In this document: in pieces, positions 38,428 to 47,413 of the stretch
Position numbering within the stretch: the stretch's first letter is position 1
Layout: each line of letters starts with the position of its first letter
NCBI GenBank assembly: GCA_937927975.1
Contig: CALEZT010000021.1
Span: 1 to 58,730, forward strand
Reading direction: 5' to 3'
Length of the DNA: 58,730 bases
Source: an uncultured Phycisphaerales bacterium
Lineage (GTDB): Bacteria; Planctomycetota; Phycisphaerae; Sedimentisphaerales; Anaerobacaceae
Translations under genes and position numbers: made by a program
The notes under the pieces: model-generated
Told to the model about the DNA's origin: nothing
What the model saw: the letters and a program-made list of their open reading frames with translations, nothing else
Database searches by the model: none

Positions 38428-39305
38428 CAGTGAATCACCTTGTTCAACGGGTACGTGATGATGCCCGAGGCCCCGGCGCGCTTGAGAGCTGGCACCAGCA
38501 ACCTCTCCACGGAATCGTCAACGATCACTTCGATCGCGACATACTCGGAATCGGCCAGGCCGGAAACGGTCGGACTTTTCTCCGCAGGCAGCACTCGCAG
38601 CACGGAGTCCAGATCGACCTTGCGGACGTTCATCTTGAGGCCCACCTTGCCGCGGGCGGCGATCGCCGCCTGGAGAAGGATCGCGATGTTCTCGATCTTC
38701 TCCCGCTTGAAGGAGTCCTGCCAGGCGCTCTTGTTGGCGATCAGTCGGGTCGTCGAGACGATCACGGTGTCCAGGATCCGCAGGTTGTTCGCCCGCAGGG
38801 AGGTGCCGGTCTCGGTCAGCTCGACGATCGCGTCGACCAGGCGCGCCTTGACCTCCGTCGCGCCCCAACTGAACTCGACGCGCACGTCGATGCCCCGGTC
38901 CTGGAAGAACCGCTTGGTGACGCCCAGCAGCTCGGTGGCGACGATCCCGCCCTTGAGGTCCTCGGGCTTCTGGACCTTCGACTCGTTCGGCACCGCGAGC
39001 ACCCATCGCGCGGGATTGCTCGTGGCCTTGCTGTACGGCAGCTCGCAGATCTCGACGACGTCGCAGTCGTTCTCCTGGATCCAGTCGAATCCGGTGATGC
39101 CCACGTCCAGGACGCCCTCGCCGACGTAGCGGCCGATCTCCTGGGCCCGCAGGTACACGGGCTGGATCTCCTCGTCGTCCATCGAGGGGAAATAGCTTCG
39201 TTTGGAGTCCAAAATGCGCAGACCCGCCTTTTCGAACAGGTCCGCCGTCGCCTTTTGCAGGCTCCCGGCGGGAAGGCCGAGTTTCAGAATTCGTTCACCA
39301 GCCAC
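38427..39305 (-). CDS. hisG: ATP phosphoribosyltransferase, long form
   Basis: HisG catalyses the first step of histidine synthesis, joining ATP and PRPP. The protein shows KLGLPAGSL at the N-terminus, GITGFDWIQE, the PRPP-site region ELTETGTSLRANNLRILD, and a C-terminal regulatory domain as in the long, HisZ-independent form, which is usually inhibited by histidine. Two GTG starts are possible; the one at 39305 has GGAG 5 nt upstream, the other is at 39311. No other his genes are nearby. Its overlap with the SurA-like gene is unusual. Confidence 0.92.
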   Translation of the reverse strand: MAGERILKLGLPAGSLQKATADLFEKAGLRILDSKRSYFPSMDDEEIQPVYLRAQEIGRYVGEGVLDVGITGFDWIQENDCDVVEICELPYSKATSNPARWVLAVPNESKVQKPEDLKGGIVATELLGVTKRFFQDRGIDVRVEFSWGATEVKARLVDAIVELTETGTSLRANNLRILDTVIVSTTRLIANKSAWQDSFKREKIENIAILLQAAIAARGKVGLKMNVRKVDLDSVLRVLPAEKSPTVSGLADSEYVAIEVIVDDSVERLLVPALKRAGASGIITYPLNKVIH

Positions 39306-39359
39306 AGTCACTCCATCTTCAGTCGGTTGTCATTCGGGCAAGCGAAGCCGACCCCGACG

Positions 39360-40022
39360 TCACTTGCGGGTCGCCTTGCCGTTCTTCCGGCGGGCGGCGG
39401 GCTTCTTCCTGGCCAGCTTCGGCGACTCGCTCTCTTTCCGCAACAGCGCGTAGAACTCATACGCGTCCTTGGCCGGAACTTGTCGAGTCAAGAAACCTTC
39501 AATATCTTCTTCATCGGCGTCCGGGGCGATGGCCCCGTGGGTCCGGAGGTATTCGATCATGTCCCGCGTCAGCGGCACGGCGTGCGCCTGCATCGACGTG
39601 AGCATGCAGTAGTTGACCACGAAGCGGCTGACGCCGTCGAGCTTTTCGAGGCCCTCTTTGGCGGGACGCTTGCCCAGCTTCTTGAGAACGGCCAGGCTGA
39701 TCTTGTGGTGTTCGTTGAAGATGTCGCGCAAAGCGGTCGTCAGGGACAAGGCCGCCGCCCGGCAGGGCGTGCTCTTGCCGCCCATCGCCTCGGCGATCTC
39801 CTCGATCCGCGAGACCCGCAGATCGTTCCAGTCCACGAACGACGAACGGATCTCCCGCAGAGCGCGAGACGCGGCGGTTTCGCTCAGCCTCTCGCTGATG
39901 ATGCCGCAAATCAAGGCTTCCGCCGGGTCTTCGTAGGTCGTCTTCTCGACCTTCGGATGCGCGCGCTTCAACTCTCGGTACAGCTTCTGAAGCCGCTGAG
40001 CATATTCCTTACTGTTCTTCAT
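39360..40022 (-). CDS. HhH-GPD (endonuclease III-like) fold protein without catalytic residues
   Basis: The middle of this 220-aa protein follows the endonuclease III layout: DPAEALICGIISERLSE, then LDGVSRFVVNY at the helix-hairpin-helix and PLTRDMIEYLR after it. Compared with Nth, the catalytic Lys of the GVGRK motif is replaced by Phe and the Asp of VDTH is replaced by Leu, and the four-Cys iron-sulfur loop is absent. The C-terminus is a Lys/Arg-rich tail. It may bind DNA or RNA without glycosylase activity. The family assignment is moderately sure; function is unknown. It sits between rbfA and hisG in the same orientation. Confidence 0.62.
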   Translation of the reverse strand: MKNSKEYAQRLQKLYRELKRAHPKVEKTTYEDPAEALICGIISERLSETAASRALREIRSSFVDWNDLRVSRIEEIAEAMGGKSTPCRAAALSLTTALRDIFNEHHKISLAVLKKLGKRPAKEGLEKLDGVSRFVVNYCMLTSMQAHAVPLTRDMIEYLRTHGAIAPDADEEDIEGFLTRQVPAKDAYEFYALLRKESESPKLARKKPAARRKNGKATRK

Positions 40023-40117
40023 GGCCCTTCCAGATACCGCAGCAGGTCGGCAGCGTCACAATCCCCGGACGGGCGGGGTCGCCGAACGTCGGTCGGAACG
40101 GCGTCGGGAGCGGCAGG

Positions 40118-40516
40118 TCATGACTCTTCCTCCTGCGGCGGCTCCTCGGCCTGTTCCTTCCTGCGACGTTCGCCGGACACCTCATCGATCAACCTCATCA
40201 CATCCAGGGTCTTGCGAAACTGCTCATCCACATGAAAACGCAGCACGGGACAGAACTTGCTCTCCAACGCCTCCGCCAGGAACGATTGAATTCTCGTCCG
40301 GGCGTGCGTGATCGCGGCAAAGGTCTTGTCCTTGCCCGCCTCGTTCGAGGCGAAGATGCTCAGATACACATCCGCACTGCGCATATCTGCCATTACTTCC
40401 ACCCGCGTGACGCTCACGAAGCCGGTGATCCGCGGATCGTTCAAATGATTGGCGACCGCGTCGCTCACCACCTCCCGAATCACTCGGGCCACTTTCTCCT
40501 GCCTTCGGGTCGGCAT
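40118..40516 (-). CDS. rbfA: 30S ribosome-binding factor A
   Basis: RbfA is a KH-type protein needed for late 16S rRNA and 30S maturation. The 132-aa product has RRQEKVARVIREVVSDA at the start, NDPRITGFVSVTRVEV and VLRFHVDEQFRKTLDV, all typical. The ATG at 40516 has GGAAAG upstream; a longer frame to 40627 runs back into infB and is rejected. The C-terminus is acidic. It follows infB by 37 nt in the classical nusA-infB-rbfA order. Confidence 0.92.
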   Translation of the reverse strand: MPTRRQEKVARVIREVVSDAVANHLNDPRITGFVSVTRVEVMADMRSADVYLSIFASNEAGKDKTFAAITHARTRIQSFLAEALESKFCPVLRFHVDEQFRKTLDVMRLIDEVSGERRRKEQAEEPPQEEES

Positions 40517-40553
40517 AGGGTTTCTTTCCGGGGGGCCGGGGCCCCCGCCAGCC

Positions 40554-43313
40554 TTACGATCCCAGCGTTCTGGCGACCTTGATGATCTCGTAAAATTCCA
40601 GGACGTCGTCCATCTTGATGTCGTCAAACCCGGCCAGCTTCACACCACATTCCAACCCTGCCTTGACCTCGCGGGCATCGTCCTTGAAGTGCTTGAGGGA
40701 CTCGATGGAGACGCTGTCCCTGACCACGATGTTGTTGCGGATCAGCCGCACCTTGGCGGCCTTGGCGGCCACGCCGTTGGTGACGTAGCAGCCGGCGACC
40801 GTGCCGATCCGGGAGACCTTGAACGTGGCCCGGACCATGGCCCGACCCAGCGTCTTTTCCTGCTCTTCCGGCTCCAGCAGACCGGCCATCGACTTCCTCA
40901 GGTCGTCCGTGATGCGGTAGATGATGTTGTACAACCGAATGTCCACGCCCTCGGCCTCGGCCGTCCGCTGCGCCCGTTCGTCGGCCACCACGTTGAAACC
41001 GATGATGATCGCGTTGGACGCCTCGGCCAGCAGCACGTCGCCTTCGGTGATGCCGCCGGGCATCGCCTGGAGAATGTTCAGACGCACCTCTTCGGTGCTC
41101 AGTTCGGACAGGTACTTCTTCAGCACGTCCACCGAGCCCTGCACGTCGGCGCGGATGATCAGGTTCAGCTCCTTGACGTTGCCGGCCGCGATCTGGCTGA
41201 ACAGGTTCTCCATCGTGACCTGCGTCCGCTCGGCCAGCGATTTCTCACGGGCCCGCAGCGTGTTCTCCTCGGCCGCGGCCTTGGCCTTGTTGATGTCGTC
41301 CACGACATAGAACCGGTCGCCCGCCAGCGGGACGCCGTTGAGGCCCGCCACCGCCACCGGCATGGAGCTGGTGGCGGACTTCACCTTCTTGCCTGCGCTG
41401 TCGGTCATCTGACGGACGCGGCCGTAGGTCTTGCCCGCCAGCAGGATGTCGCCCTTCTCCAGGCGTCCTTCCTTGATCAGGACGGTCGCCACAGGGCCTT
41501 CCTGCGCCGACATCCGCGCCTCGACCACCCAGCCTGTGGCGGGAATCGTATCGTCGGCCTTGAGTTCCAGCAGGTCGGCCACATAGTCCAGGGCCTCCAG
41601 CAGATCGTCCACGCCCAGGCCGGTCGTGGCGCTGGTCTTGACCACTTCGGTCTGGCCGCCCCACTCGGTCGGGGTCAGGCCGTGCTCGGAGAGCTGCGCG
41701 TAGATGCGATTGAGGTCGATGCCCGGCAGGTCGATCTTGTTCAGCGCCACGACGATGGCGACGCCCGCGGCCTTGCTGTGGGCGATCGCTTCGATCGTCT
41801 GGGGCATGACCCCGTCGTCGGCCGCGACCACCAGGACCACGATGTCCGTCATGTTGGCGCCGCGAGCGCGCATGGCGGTGAACGCCTCGTGACCGGGCGT
41901 ATCCAGGAACGCCACGGTCTTGTTGTCCCAGCTCACCTGGTAGGCGCCCGTGTGCTGCGTGATGCCGCCGGCCTCGCCTGCGGCCACGTGGGTCTTGCGG
42001 ATGCGGTCCAGCAGGCTCGTCTTGCCGTGATCGACGTGGCCCAGCATGGCCGCGACGATGGGGCGTCTCTTGAGGTTCGCCCGCTCCCGCTGGTCGAACT
42101 CCTTCTGGATCTCTTCCTCCAGGGTGGCCTTGCGCTCGACGATCAGCTCGGTGTCGAACTCCAGGGCGACCAGTTCGGCCACTTCGTTGCTGATTGACTG
42201 ATTGGCGGTGGCCATGGTCCCCTGCTTCATCAGCCTGCCGATGATGTCGGTGACCTTGAGCGCCAGGGCCGCCGCCAGGTCCTTCACCAGGATCGGCTCG
42301 CTCAGAACGACGCTCTTGGGACGCGTCGGAACGCCGCCGCCTTCGCCCTTGGCGCCCTTGGCGGCGATTCGCCGGGTCGGACGAAGGCGCAGGCCCTCTC
42401 CGCCGGCGGCCGTCAAACGGGCCTGCCGCTCTTCAATGTCTCTCTGCCGCCAGTTTTTCTGCAGCTTGTTCCGCTTGGCCTCCTCTTCCGTTTCCTCCTT
42501 GCGGCGACCATGGGTGCGATCCTTGGTGGGTCGCGGCTTGCTGCCCTTCTTGTCCGCAGCTTCGGAGGTTGCCGGCGGTCGGGGCCCCGTTCCCGCCTCC
42601 TTGTTCCTGAACATCAGAGGCTGGGTCACCGGCGCGTCGTGGCGGGGTCTGAACCGGGATCGCGGACGATCCGGCGGCTCGGGCGCCTCGACGCGAACCA
42701 CCTGCGGACCGCTGAGCTTCGCAGGTCTGGGCTTTTCCAGCATGGGGCCGGCGGGCACCACGACGATGGGCTCTCTGGTCCTCACCACGGGCCTGGGCGA
42801 CTCCGCGGGCTTCTCTTGCACCGGGGCAGGCGTCGGTTCCGGGACCTGCGTCGCGACGTCCGGCGTGGCGGAAACGACCGCAACGGACGGGGCGGCCGGC
42901 TCGGACGGAGCCTCCATCACCTCGACCGACAGCGTCTCCTCCACCGGCTCGGCGGACTCTTCCATCAGAGCGGATTCGAGCTCTTCCTCGACCTGGGTCT
43001 CGACGGGAAACTCGTCCAGGTCCGCGGCCTCGTCCTCGGCCTCTTCCCCGTCCAATTCGACGCCGACGCCGACACCCTCGGCCCTTGGCTTTCTCCTGAC
43101 GCGAACCTCGGCCAGGTCCACCTTCTCGGCCGTCTCCACGGTGGTGACGTTCTCCCCCTCGCTGAACCATTCTCGAATCGTGGCGGCCAACCCCGCGGAG
43201 ATCGTGGCCATGTGGTTGCGGACGTCCAAGCCCTCATCCTGGCACTTCTTCACAATCGAGGAACTCTTGACCCCGAGTTCTCGCGCTAGTATGTACACTC
43301 TTGTAGTAGCCAA
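40554..43313 (-). CDS. infB: translation initiation factor IF-2
   Basis: The 919-aa protein has an N-terminal IF2N-like domain ([19 protein letters not shown]), a long acidic and proline-rich linker, then the GTPase domain from about residue 420 with [17 protein letters not shown] and NKIDLPG, followed by the OB-like domains II and IV that bind initiator tRNA. It delivers fMet-tRNA to the 30S subunit. The start codon is TTG, supported by GGAGG 5 nt upstream. It lies 14 nt after nusA. Confidence 0.96.
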   Translation of the reverse strand: MATTRVYILARELGVKSSSIVKKCQDEGLDVRNHMATISAGLAATIREWFSEGENVTTVETAEKVDLAEVRVRRKPRAEGVGVGVELDGEEAEDEAADLDEFPVETQVEEELESALMEESAEPVEETLSVEVMEAPSEPAAPSVAVVSATPDVATQVPEPTPAPVQEKPAESPRPVVRTREPIVVVPAGPMLEKPRPAKLSGPQVVRVEAPEPPDRPRSRFRPRHDAPVTQPLMFRNKEAGTGPRPPATSEAADKKGSKPRPTKDRTHGRRKEETEEEAKRNKLQKNWRQRDIEERQARLTAAGGEGLRLRPTRRIAAKGAKGEGGGVPTRPKSVVLSEPILVKDLAAALALKVTDIIGRLMKQGTMATANQSISNEVAELVALEFDTELIVERKATLEEEIQKEFDQRERANLKRRPIVAAMLGHVDHGKTSLLDRIRKTHVAAGEAGGITQHTGAYQVSWDNKTVAFLDTPGHEAFTAMRARGANMTDIVVLVVAADDGVMPQTIEAIAHSKAAGVAIVVALNKIDLPGIDLNRIYAQLSEHGLTPTEWGGQTEVVKTSATTGLGVDDLLEALDYVADLLELKADDTIPATGWVVEARMSAQEGPVATVLIKEGRLEKGDILLAGKTYGRVRQMTDSAGKKVKSATSSMPVAVAGLNGVPLAGDRFYVVDDINKAKAAAEENTLRAREKSLAERTQVTMENLFSQIAAGNVKELNLIIRADVQGSVDVLKKYLSELSTEEVRLNILQAMPGGITEGDVLLAEASNAIIIGFNVVADERAQRTAEAEGVDIRLYNIIYRITDDLRKSMAGLLEPEEQEKTLGRAMVRATFKVSRIGTVAGCYVTNGVAAKAAKVRLIRNNIVVRDSVSIESLKHFKDDAREVKAGLECGVKLAGFDDIKMDDVLEFYEIIKVARTLGS

Positions 43314-43327
43314 AAAGCCTCCACGAA

Positions 43328-44566
43328 TTACTCTAAGTCCTCGGGCAGCGTCGTCGTCTCCAACGCCCTCGCCTGTTGGGCCATCTGTTTTTGAGAACGC
43401 TTTTGATCCGCTTCCGCGGTCAATGCCTTGGCCTCGCGATCCGCCGCCTCAACCAGCTTCTGGGCGAGCGATCGGTCCAGCTTCAACTCGGCCACCAGCG
43501 GGTCCGCTCCGACGTCGTCCAGATCGAGCACCGAGATGATGCCCAGCGCGATCAGCTTGTCCACGATGACGTCGTCGGCCCCTTCGACACTCTTGATGGT
43601 GCCCGCGAGCCGCTCGATCCCCTGGTTGTATTCGTCCGGGGTCAGGATATCGATGTCCCACCCGGTGAGCCTGGCGGCCAGACGGACGTTCTGACCGTGC
43701 TTGCCGATGGCCAGGCTCAATTGATCCTCGTCCACCACGACCGTGGCCCGACCCAGCTCGAAGCACAGCGCGATCTCGCTGACTTTGGCCGGCATCAGGG
43801 CGTTGGCCACGAGGGTCTGCGAGGACTCGTTCCATCGCACGATGTCGATCTTCTCTCCCCCGAGCTCGTCGACGATGTTCTTGATCCGACTGCCCCGCAC
43901 GCCGACGCACGCGCCGACCGGGTCCACCTTGTCGTCGAACGACGTGACGGCGACCTTGCTGCGGTATCCCGCCTCGCGAGCCAGGGCGCGGACTTCGATG
44001 ATCCCCTCGGCGATCTCGGGCACCTCCGACTCGAACAGCCGTCGGATGAAGTCCGGATGCGTCCGCGAGAGGATGATCTTGACCTGGCTGGCGGTCTCCT
44101 TCACGTCCAGGATCAGGCAGCGGATTCGCTCGCCCGGGCGGTGCGTCTGCCCCATGATCTGCTCGCCCTTGGGCATGAACCCCTCCGTCCAGTGGTCCAG
44201 GTTCACGATCAGCGTGCCGCCCTCGTACCGAACGACCGCCCCGCTGATGAGATGGCCCTTCCGCTGGGCGAATTCGCTGAAGATGCTCTCGCGTTCGTCG
44301 GCCCGGATTTTCTGGATCATGACCTGCTTGGCCGTCTGCGCGGGGATTCGGCCGAGCCGTTTGATGTCGATCGGCTGGCCGTCCTTGAACGCCAGCACCC
44401 GGCCGCTGCTGCGGTCGATCTGCACGAGGATCTCGCTCTCCGCTTCGCCGAAGTGTTTGCGAACTGCCGAGACCATGGCCTCCTCCAGATCGGCGAAGAT
44501 CGACTCCTTGTCGATATTCTTGTCCCTCGCTATGTTATCGACGATTCGCAGTAGTTCCTGGTTCAT
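43328..44566 (-). CDS. nusA: transcription termination/antitermination factor NusA
   Basis: The 412-aa protein has the NusA N-terminal RNA-polymerase-binding domain (residues 1-105), an S1 domain, and two KH domains with VGVRGSRIKNIVDELGGE and LAIGKHGQNVRLAARL. A C-terminal helix-hairpin-helix-like segment replaces the AR1-AR2 repeats of E. coli, so it is shorter than the 495 residues there. It modulates pausing and termination. rimP, the usual upstream neighbour, is missing. The gene is preceded by a leader with an intrinsic terminator ending about 20 nt before the ATG. Confidence 0.95.
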   Translation of the reverse strand: MNQELLRIVDNIARDKNIDKESIFADLEEAMVSAVRKHFGEAESEILVQIDRSSGRVLAFKDGQPIDIKRLGRIPAQTAKQVMIQKIRADERESIFSEFAQRKGHLISGAVVRYEGGTLIVNLDHWTEGFMPKGEQIMGQTHRPGERIRCLILDVKETASQVKIILSRTHPDFIRRLFESEVPEIAEGIIEVRALAREAGYRSKVAVTSFDDKVDPVGACVGVRGSRIKNIVDELGGEKIDIVRWNESSQTLVANALMPAKVSEIALCFELGRATVVVDEDQLSLAIGKHGQNVRLAARLTGWDIDILTPDEYNQGIERLAGTIKSVEGADDVIVDKLIALGIISVLDLDDVGADPLVAELKLDRSLAQKLVEAADREAKALTAEADQKRSQKQMAQQARALETTTLPEDLE

Positions 44567-44587
44567 GACCCAATTTCCGTAAGACCA

Positions 44588-44615
44588 AAAAAAAAGAGAA
44601 ACCTTTCGGTTCCTA
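44588..44615 (-). terminator. intrinsic terminator in the nusA leader (attenuator candidate)
   Basis: Reading the reverse strand, a 7-bp stem (44598-44615, one G-T pair) with a GAAA tetraloop is followed by TC and nine T residues (44588-44596). It lies between the predicted nusA promoter and the ATG at 44566, so it can only act on transcripts entering nusA. Confidence 0.7.
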
Positions 44616-44907
44616 CTTCGATTCTCTGCCGACTGAGGTTGTCATCTGCCCTTCGCCTACATCAGGTGCCTCCGAGAGCGGTTTGACCCTTCAACCACCC
44701 CAACAAGCCAAACCTCATCTTCAACCTCACTGGCGCCGAGACATCGAAATAGAAACATCGATTCCACAGCCGGCGTCTGTGCAAGAATGCAGCGGATTCC
44801 ATACCTCATATGATCACGCCGCCGCCCTGTTCACACATCCGCAGAACACCATTTCTTGCACCTCTAACCTTGGCACATTGCTGTGGGAGCCATAAGTTCA
44901 TTCATCG
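44616..44907 (-). ncRNA. candidate nusA leader RNA of about 290-320 nt
   Basis: Transcripts from the promoter at 44916-44944 that stop at the terminator would give a short RNA covering this region. TGAGGTTG and CAACCTCA, an 8-nt complementary pair, could form a long-range helix within it. A 50-codon frame starting at 44810 has no ribosome binding site. I do not recognise a known RNA class. Confidence 0.35.
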
Positions 44908-44915
44908 AACAGGCC

Positions 44916-44944
44916 ATGATAATCGCCGAATCCTTTACTGGCAA
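44916..44944 (-). promoter_or_regulatory. predicted promoter of nusA-infB-rbfA
   Basis: On the reverse strand TTGCCA (44939-44944), a 17-bp spacer and TATCAT (44916-44921). Confidence 0.5.
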
Positions 44945-45189
44945 TAACTTTTTCGTACATTTTACCCTTTTCGGCACGATCTTCGCCATTACCCGTCCAC
45001 CAACCCGTCAACACTCCCGGCGGCCCGGCCATAAAACACCGCCCGACCAGTCAATGCCCAGTACACCCCCTACCCAATGGGCTCAAGGCCGAACTGTAAC
45101 CCCATATGTAGTAAACGAAGCCCAAGATCGCCCGACAACCGAGCCAATCCTGGCACTATACGATTTCCCCCAGATCCTCGTTCGGGGGC

Positions 45190-45218
45190 TTGCCAACCGC
45201 CCTGCCGATCGCTATATT
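45190..45218 (+). promoter_or_regulatory. predicted promoter of dapB
   Basis: TTGCCA (45190-45195), a 17-bp spacer and TATATT (45213-45218), about 43 nt before the ATG. Its -35 box is identical to that of the divergent nusA promoter. No gene is supported between the two promoters. Confidence 0.55.
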
Positions 45219-45260
45219 CCTCCCGTGAATCAGGCTGCAACACAGATCAAGGAGAAACAG

Positions 45261-46058
45261 ATGGGACCGAAACTGGTCGTCGTGGGAGCAGGTGGACGGA
45301 TGGGCCGTCGGATCGTCGCGTTGGCCGCCGAGTCGAAGCGGTTCGAGATCGTCGGCGCGGTGGATAAGGCCGACCACCCCGACCTAGGCAAAGACGCCGG
45401 AGTACTGGCCGGCGCCGAGCGCCTGAACGTGCCCCTGACCAGCTCCTGGCCCGCCGGGGCGCAGGTCGCCATCGACTTCTCCATGCCTGAGGCCGCCGAG
45501 GAAACGGTCAAGGCCTGCGCCGCCCACAAAATCTCCTTAGTCATTGGAACAACAGGACTTACACCCGACCAGCAGGAGTCGCTCAAGTCCGCGGCCCGCA
45601 CGATCCCCATCGTCTACAGCACCAATATGAGCGTCGGCATGAACGTCCTGTTCAACCTCGTGGGCAAGGCCGCCGCCATGCTCGGCCAGGACTTCGACAT
45701 CGAAATCGTCGAAAAGCACCACCGCTTCAAGAAGGACGCCCCCAGCGGCAGCGCCCTGACCCTCGCCCAGAACATATGCAAAGCCACCGACCGCCCCTGC
45801 CCCGACAGCCTCATCCACGGCCGACACGGCAAAGAGGCCCTCCGCAAAAAGGGCGAAATCGGCATGCACGCCGTCCGAGCCGGCGACATCACCGGCGTCC
45901 ACGACGTCATCTACGGCGCCCTGGGCGAAACGATCACCTTCAACCACACCGCCCACAGTCGCGACACCTTCGTCTGGGGCGCCCTGCGAGCCGCCCAATG
46001 GCTCCAAGGCAAACCCGCCGCCCTGTACTCCATGGCCGACGTCCTGGGAATCAAGTAG
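45261..46058 (+). CDS. dapB: 4-hydroxy-tetrahydrodipicolinate reductase
   Basis: DapB makes tetrahydrodipicolinate in the lysine and diaminopimelate pathway. The 265-aa protein has the nucleotide-binding motif VGAGGRMGRR at residues 8-17, GTTGLT, and the catalytic region EKHHRFKKDAPSGSA near residue 152 with the active His and Lys. AAGGAG lies 7 nt upstream of the ATG at 45261; the upstream in-frame extension is outside the promoter and non-coding. It is a single-gene unit divergent from nusA. Confidence 0.95.
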   Translation: MGPKLVVVGAGGRMGRRIVALAAESKRFEIVGAVDKADHPDLGKDAGVLAGAERLNVPLTSSWPAGAQVAIDFSMPEAAEETVKACAAHKISLVIGTTGLTPDQQESLKSAARTIPIVYSTNMSVGMNVLFNLVGKAAAMLGQDFDIEIVEKHHRFKKDAPSGSALTLAQNICKATDRPCPDSLIHGRHGKEALRKKGEIGMHAVRAGDITGVHDVIYGALGETITFNHTAHSRDTFVWGALRAAQWLQGKPAALYSMADVLGIK

Positions 46059-46109
46059 CCCAGCCCCGGAGGCAATCAGCCGGCTCGGGCCGACGAACGC
46101 TCCAACTCA

Positions 46110-46301
46110 TACGGATTCGGAATGATTCGTGCGCGGTGCGGATTTGTCGTCCTGAGGCGCAGCCGAAGAGCCTGTCCTGAGCAACGCGAAGGAACCTGAG
46201 CACAGGACGAGAGGTTTCTCTCGTTCGCGAGCGAGATCCTTCACTTCGCTGCGCTGCGTTCAGGATGACAAGACCCGCGTATGAATTGATCCGAATCCGT
46301 A
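46110..46301. mobile_element. MITE-like element with 27-nt inverted ends
   Basis: Imperfect terminal inverted repeats at 46110-46136 and 46275-46301 both begin TACGGATTCGGA and share most of the next 15 bases. TCA flanks both sides (46107-46109 and 46302-46304), a possible 3-bp target duplication. The 192-bp element has no gene. Its interior reads like the dispersed repeats that yield HPERSAAK-type peptides. Its right end lies inside the YgiT-type gene. Confidence 0.65.
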
Positions 46302-46516
46302 TCACGTGCCGCCTGAATGCTGTGCATGGCGTCATCGTCGAAGAAACGCGAGCCGCAGGAGCCGCACTTGCAGTGCGCGAGCTTTTTGACCGTCAGCCCG
46401 TCGGCGAGCTGGACGGTCTCCACGACCCGAACCATCTGAACCTCCCCGCACTCCGGGCAAGGCAAGGCCTCAGATGTCGGCGTTTGTCGGCTTTGTTCAT
46501 TCCTCGTTCGAGACAT
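46241..46516 (-). CDS. YgiT-type zinc-finger (MqsA-like) protein with element-derived C-terminus
   Basis: The 91-aa product has two CxxC units (C20-C23 and C51-C54) around a beta-rich core, as in the YgiT-type/MqsA N-terminal zinc domain, but no helix-turn-helix domain. Residues from about 73 to the end (DTDSDQFIRG ... HPERSAAK) are encoded by the inverted end and interior of the inserted element, so the original C-terminus has been replaced. The ATG at 46516 is 6 nt after the stop of the ParE-like pseudogene. YgiT-type proteins are often antitoxins; whether this one still works is unknown. Confidence 0.68.
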   Translation of the reverse strand: MSRTRNEQSRQTPTSEALPCPECGEVQMVRVVETVQLADGLTVKKLAHCKCGSCGSRFFDDDAMHSIQAARDTDSDQFIRGSCHPERSAAK

Positions 46517-46521
46517 CGAGT

Positions 46522-46851
46522 TCAGGACTCTCGCAGCAGACGACGTTCCAAGACCTCGTGCACAGCCCGCCGCCCGTCGAGAACACAATGGACGAAAACC
46601 TTCCGTCCCGTGATTTCGTAGACAATCCTGTAAGGCTTGAAATGAACCTCTCAGTGACCCCGCACACCGACGCGTTCCAGTTCAGGCGGGCTGTGGCCCC
46701 GCCGGGGCATTTCGGCCAGGCTCTGACAGGTCTCCTGCAACTTCCGCAGAACGGAGTCGGCCCGACCCCGACCGTCGGCCCTCAGGATATAACGGTAGAT
46801 GTCGAATAGGTCCTCCTCGGCCTCCGCAACTACGAGCACCTGGTATTTCAT
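46522..46851 (-). pseudogene. ParE/RelE-type toxin gene with an internal stop
   Basis: The first 66 codons encode the start of a ParE-type toxin (EAEEDLFDIYRYI). A TGA at 46651-46653 interrupts the frame, and the same frame then continues with EVHFKPYRIVYEI and VFVHCVLDGRR, the conserved C-terminal half of the family, up to a stop at 46522. One base change could explain it. The ATG overlaps the antitoxin stop by 4 nt. A sequencing error or stop-codon readthrough cannot be excluded. Confidence 0.8.
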
Positions 46852-47126
46852 GGCAGCTTCTTCGTCCGTCCGGTGAGGTCTGCAAATGCCTTCTTGATGG
46901 GCTTATGCCTGCCGCCCTCGATGCTCTGCTGGCTTTGGGCCAGCAGCTTGAGCATGGCAAGACTCTCGTGCGTCTGCTCATAGCTGTCGATATCCTGGAC
47001 GACCGCCTTGGCCTGGCCATCCTGCGTAATCACCAGGGTCCCGGGCTGTGTGCTCAACTCGCGTATGATCCTGGCCGTGTGGGCCTTCAGATAGCTGACC
47101 GGCTTGATTCGTTCGCTGAACTTCAT
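46848..47126 (-). CDS. Phd/YefM-type antitoxin
   Basis: The 92-aa protein shows the Phd/YefM pattern: KPVSYLKAHTARIIREL at the DNA-binding N-terminus, then TLVITQDGQAKAVVQDIDSY, and a C-terminal toxin-binding helix. It should repress its own operon and neutralise the ParE-like toxin encoded next, which carries an internal stop. AGGAG lies 9 nt before the ATG. The operator-like palindrome upstream fits autoregulation. Confidence 0.87.
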   Translation of the reverse strand: MKFSERIKPVSYLKAHTARIIRELSTQPGTLVITQDGQAKAVVQDIDSYEQTHESLAMLKLLAQSQQSIEGGRHKPIKKAFADLTGRTKKLP

Positions 47127-47149
47127 GAACCTGGCTCCTTTCCTTTCGC

Positions 47150-47178
47150 AGTATAGCCCAAGTCCGGACTATACGCAA
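47150..47178 (-). promoter_or_regulatory. toxin-antitoxin promoter with palindromic operator
   Basis: On the reverse strand TTGCGT (47173-47178), a 17-bp spacer and TATACT (47150-47155). The spacer holds a perfect 10-bp palindrome AGTCCGGACT (47161-47170), and GTATAG/CTATAC (47151-47156 and 47169-47174) form a second inverted pair. Confidence 0.6.
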
Positions 47179-47413
47179 TAGGCATAGGTGGCACAGGCAT
47201 CTTGCCCGTGATTCGGATTGCCTCTTCCCGGCATTCCAGTATTCCATCTCTTTCTCCGCCGCTCCCCTGGTCGCTTGTCACGGCGGCCCCCGCCCGCCTC
47301 CCCCAGCGCAATAATTCCTAAAACAAGACGCGACCCCACGCCCCCCTTCCCAGCGGATTTCACCACAGAGGCACAGAGCCCACAGAGAAACCGCGGGAGA
47401 ACGCCCGGACTGC

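Noticed and set aside
35554..38433. 959-codon forward frame opposite lptF and the SurA-like gene
   Set aside because: Low-complexity Arg/His/Leu-rich product without families; the reverse strand encodes conserved proteins in an operon.
44658..44810. 50-codon reverse frame in the nusA leader, possible leader peptide
   Set aside because: No ribosome binding site, no codon run suited to attenuation, and the length is expected by chance.
44883..45260. N-terminal extension of dapB
   Set aside because: It crosses the predicted promoter and lacks similarity; AAGGAG sits ahead of the ATG at 45261.
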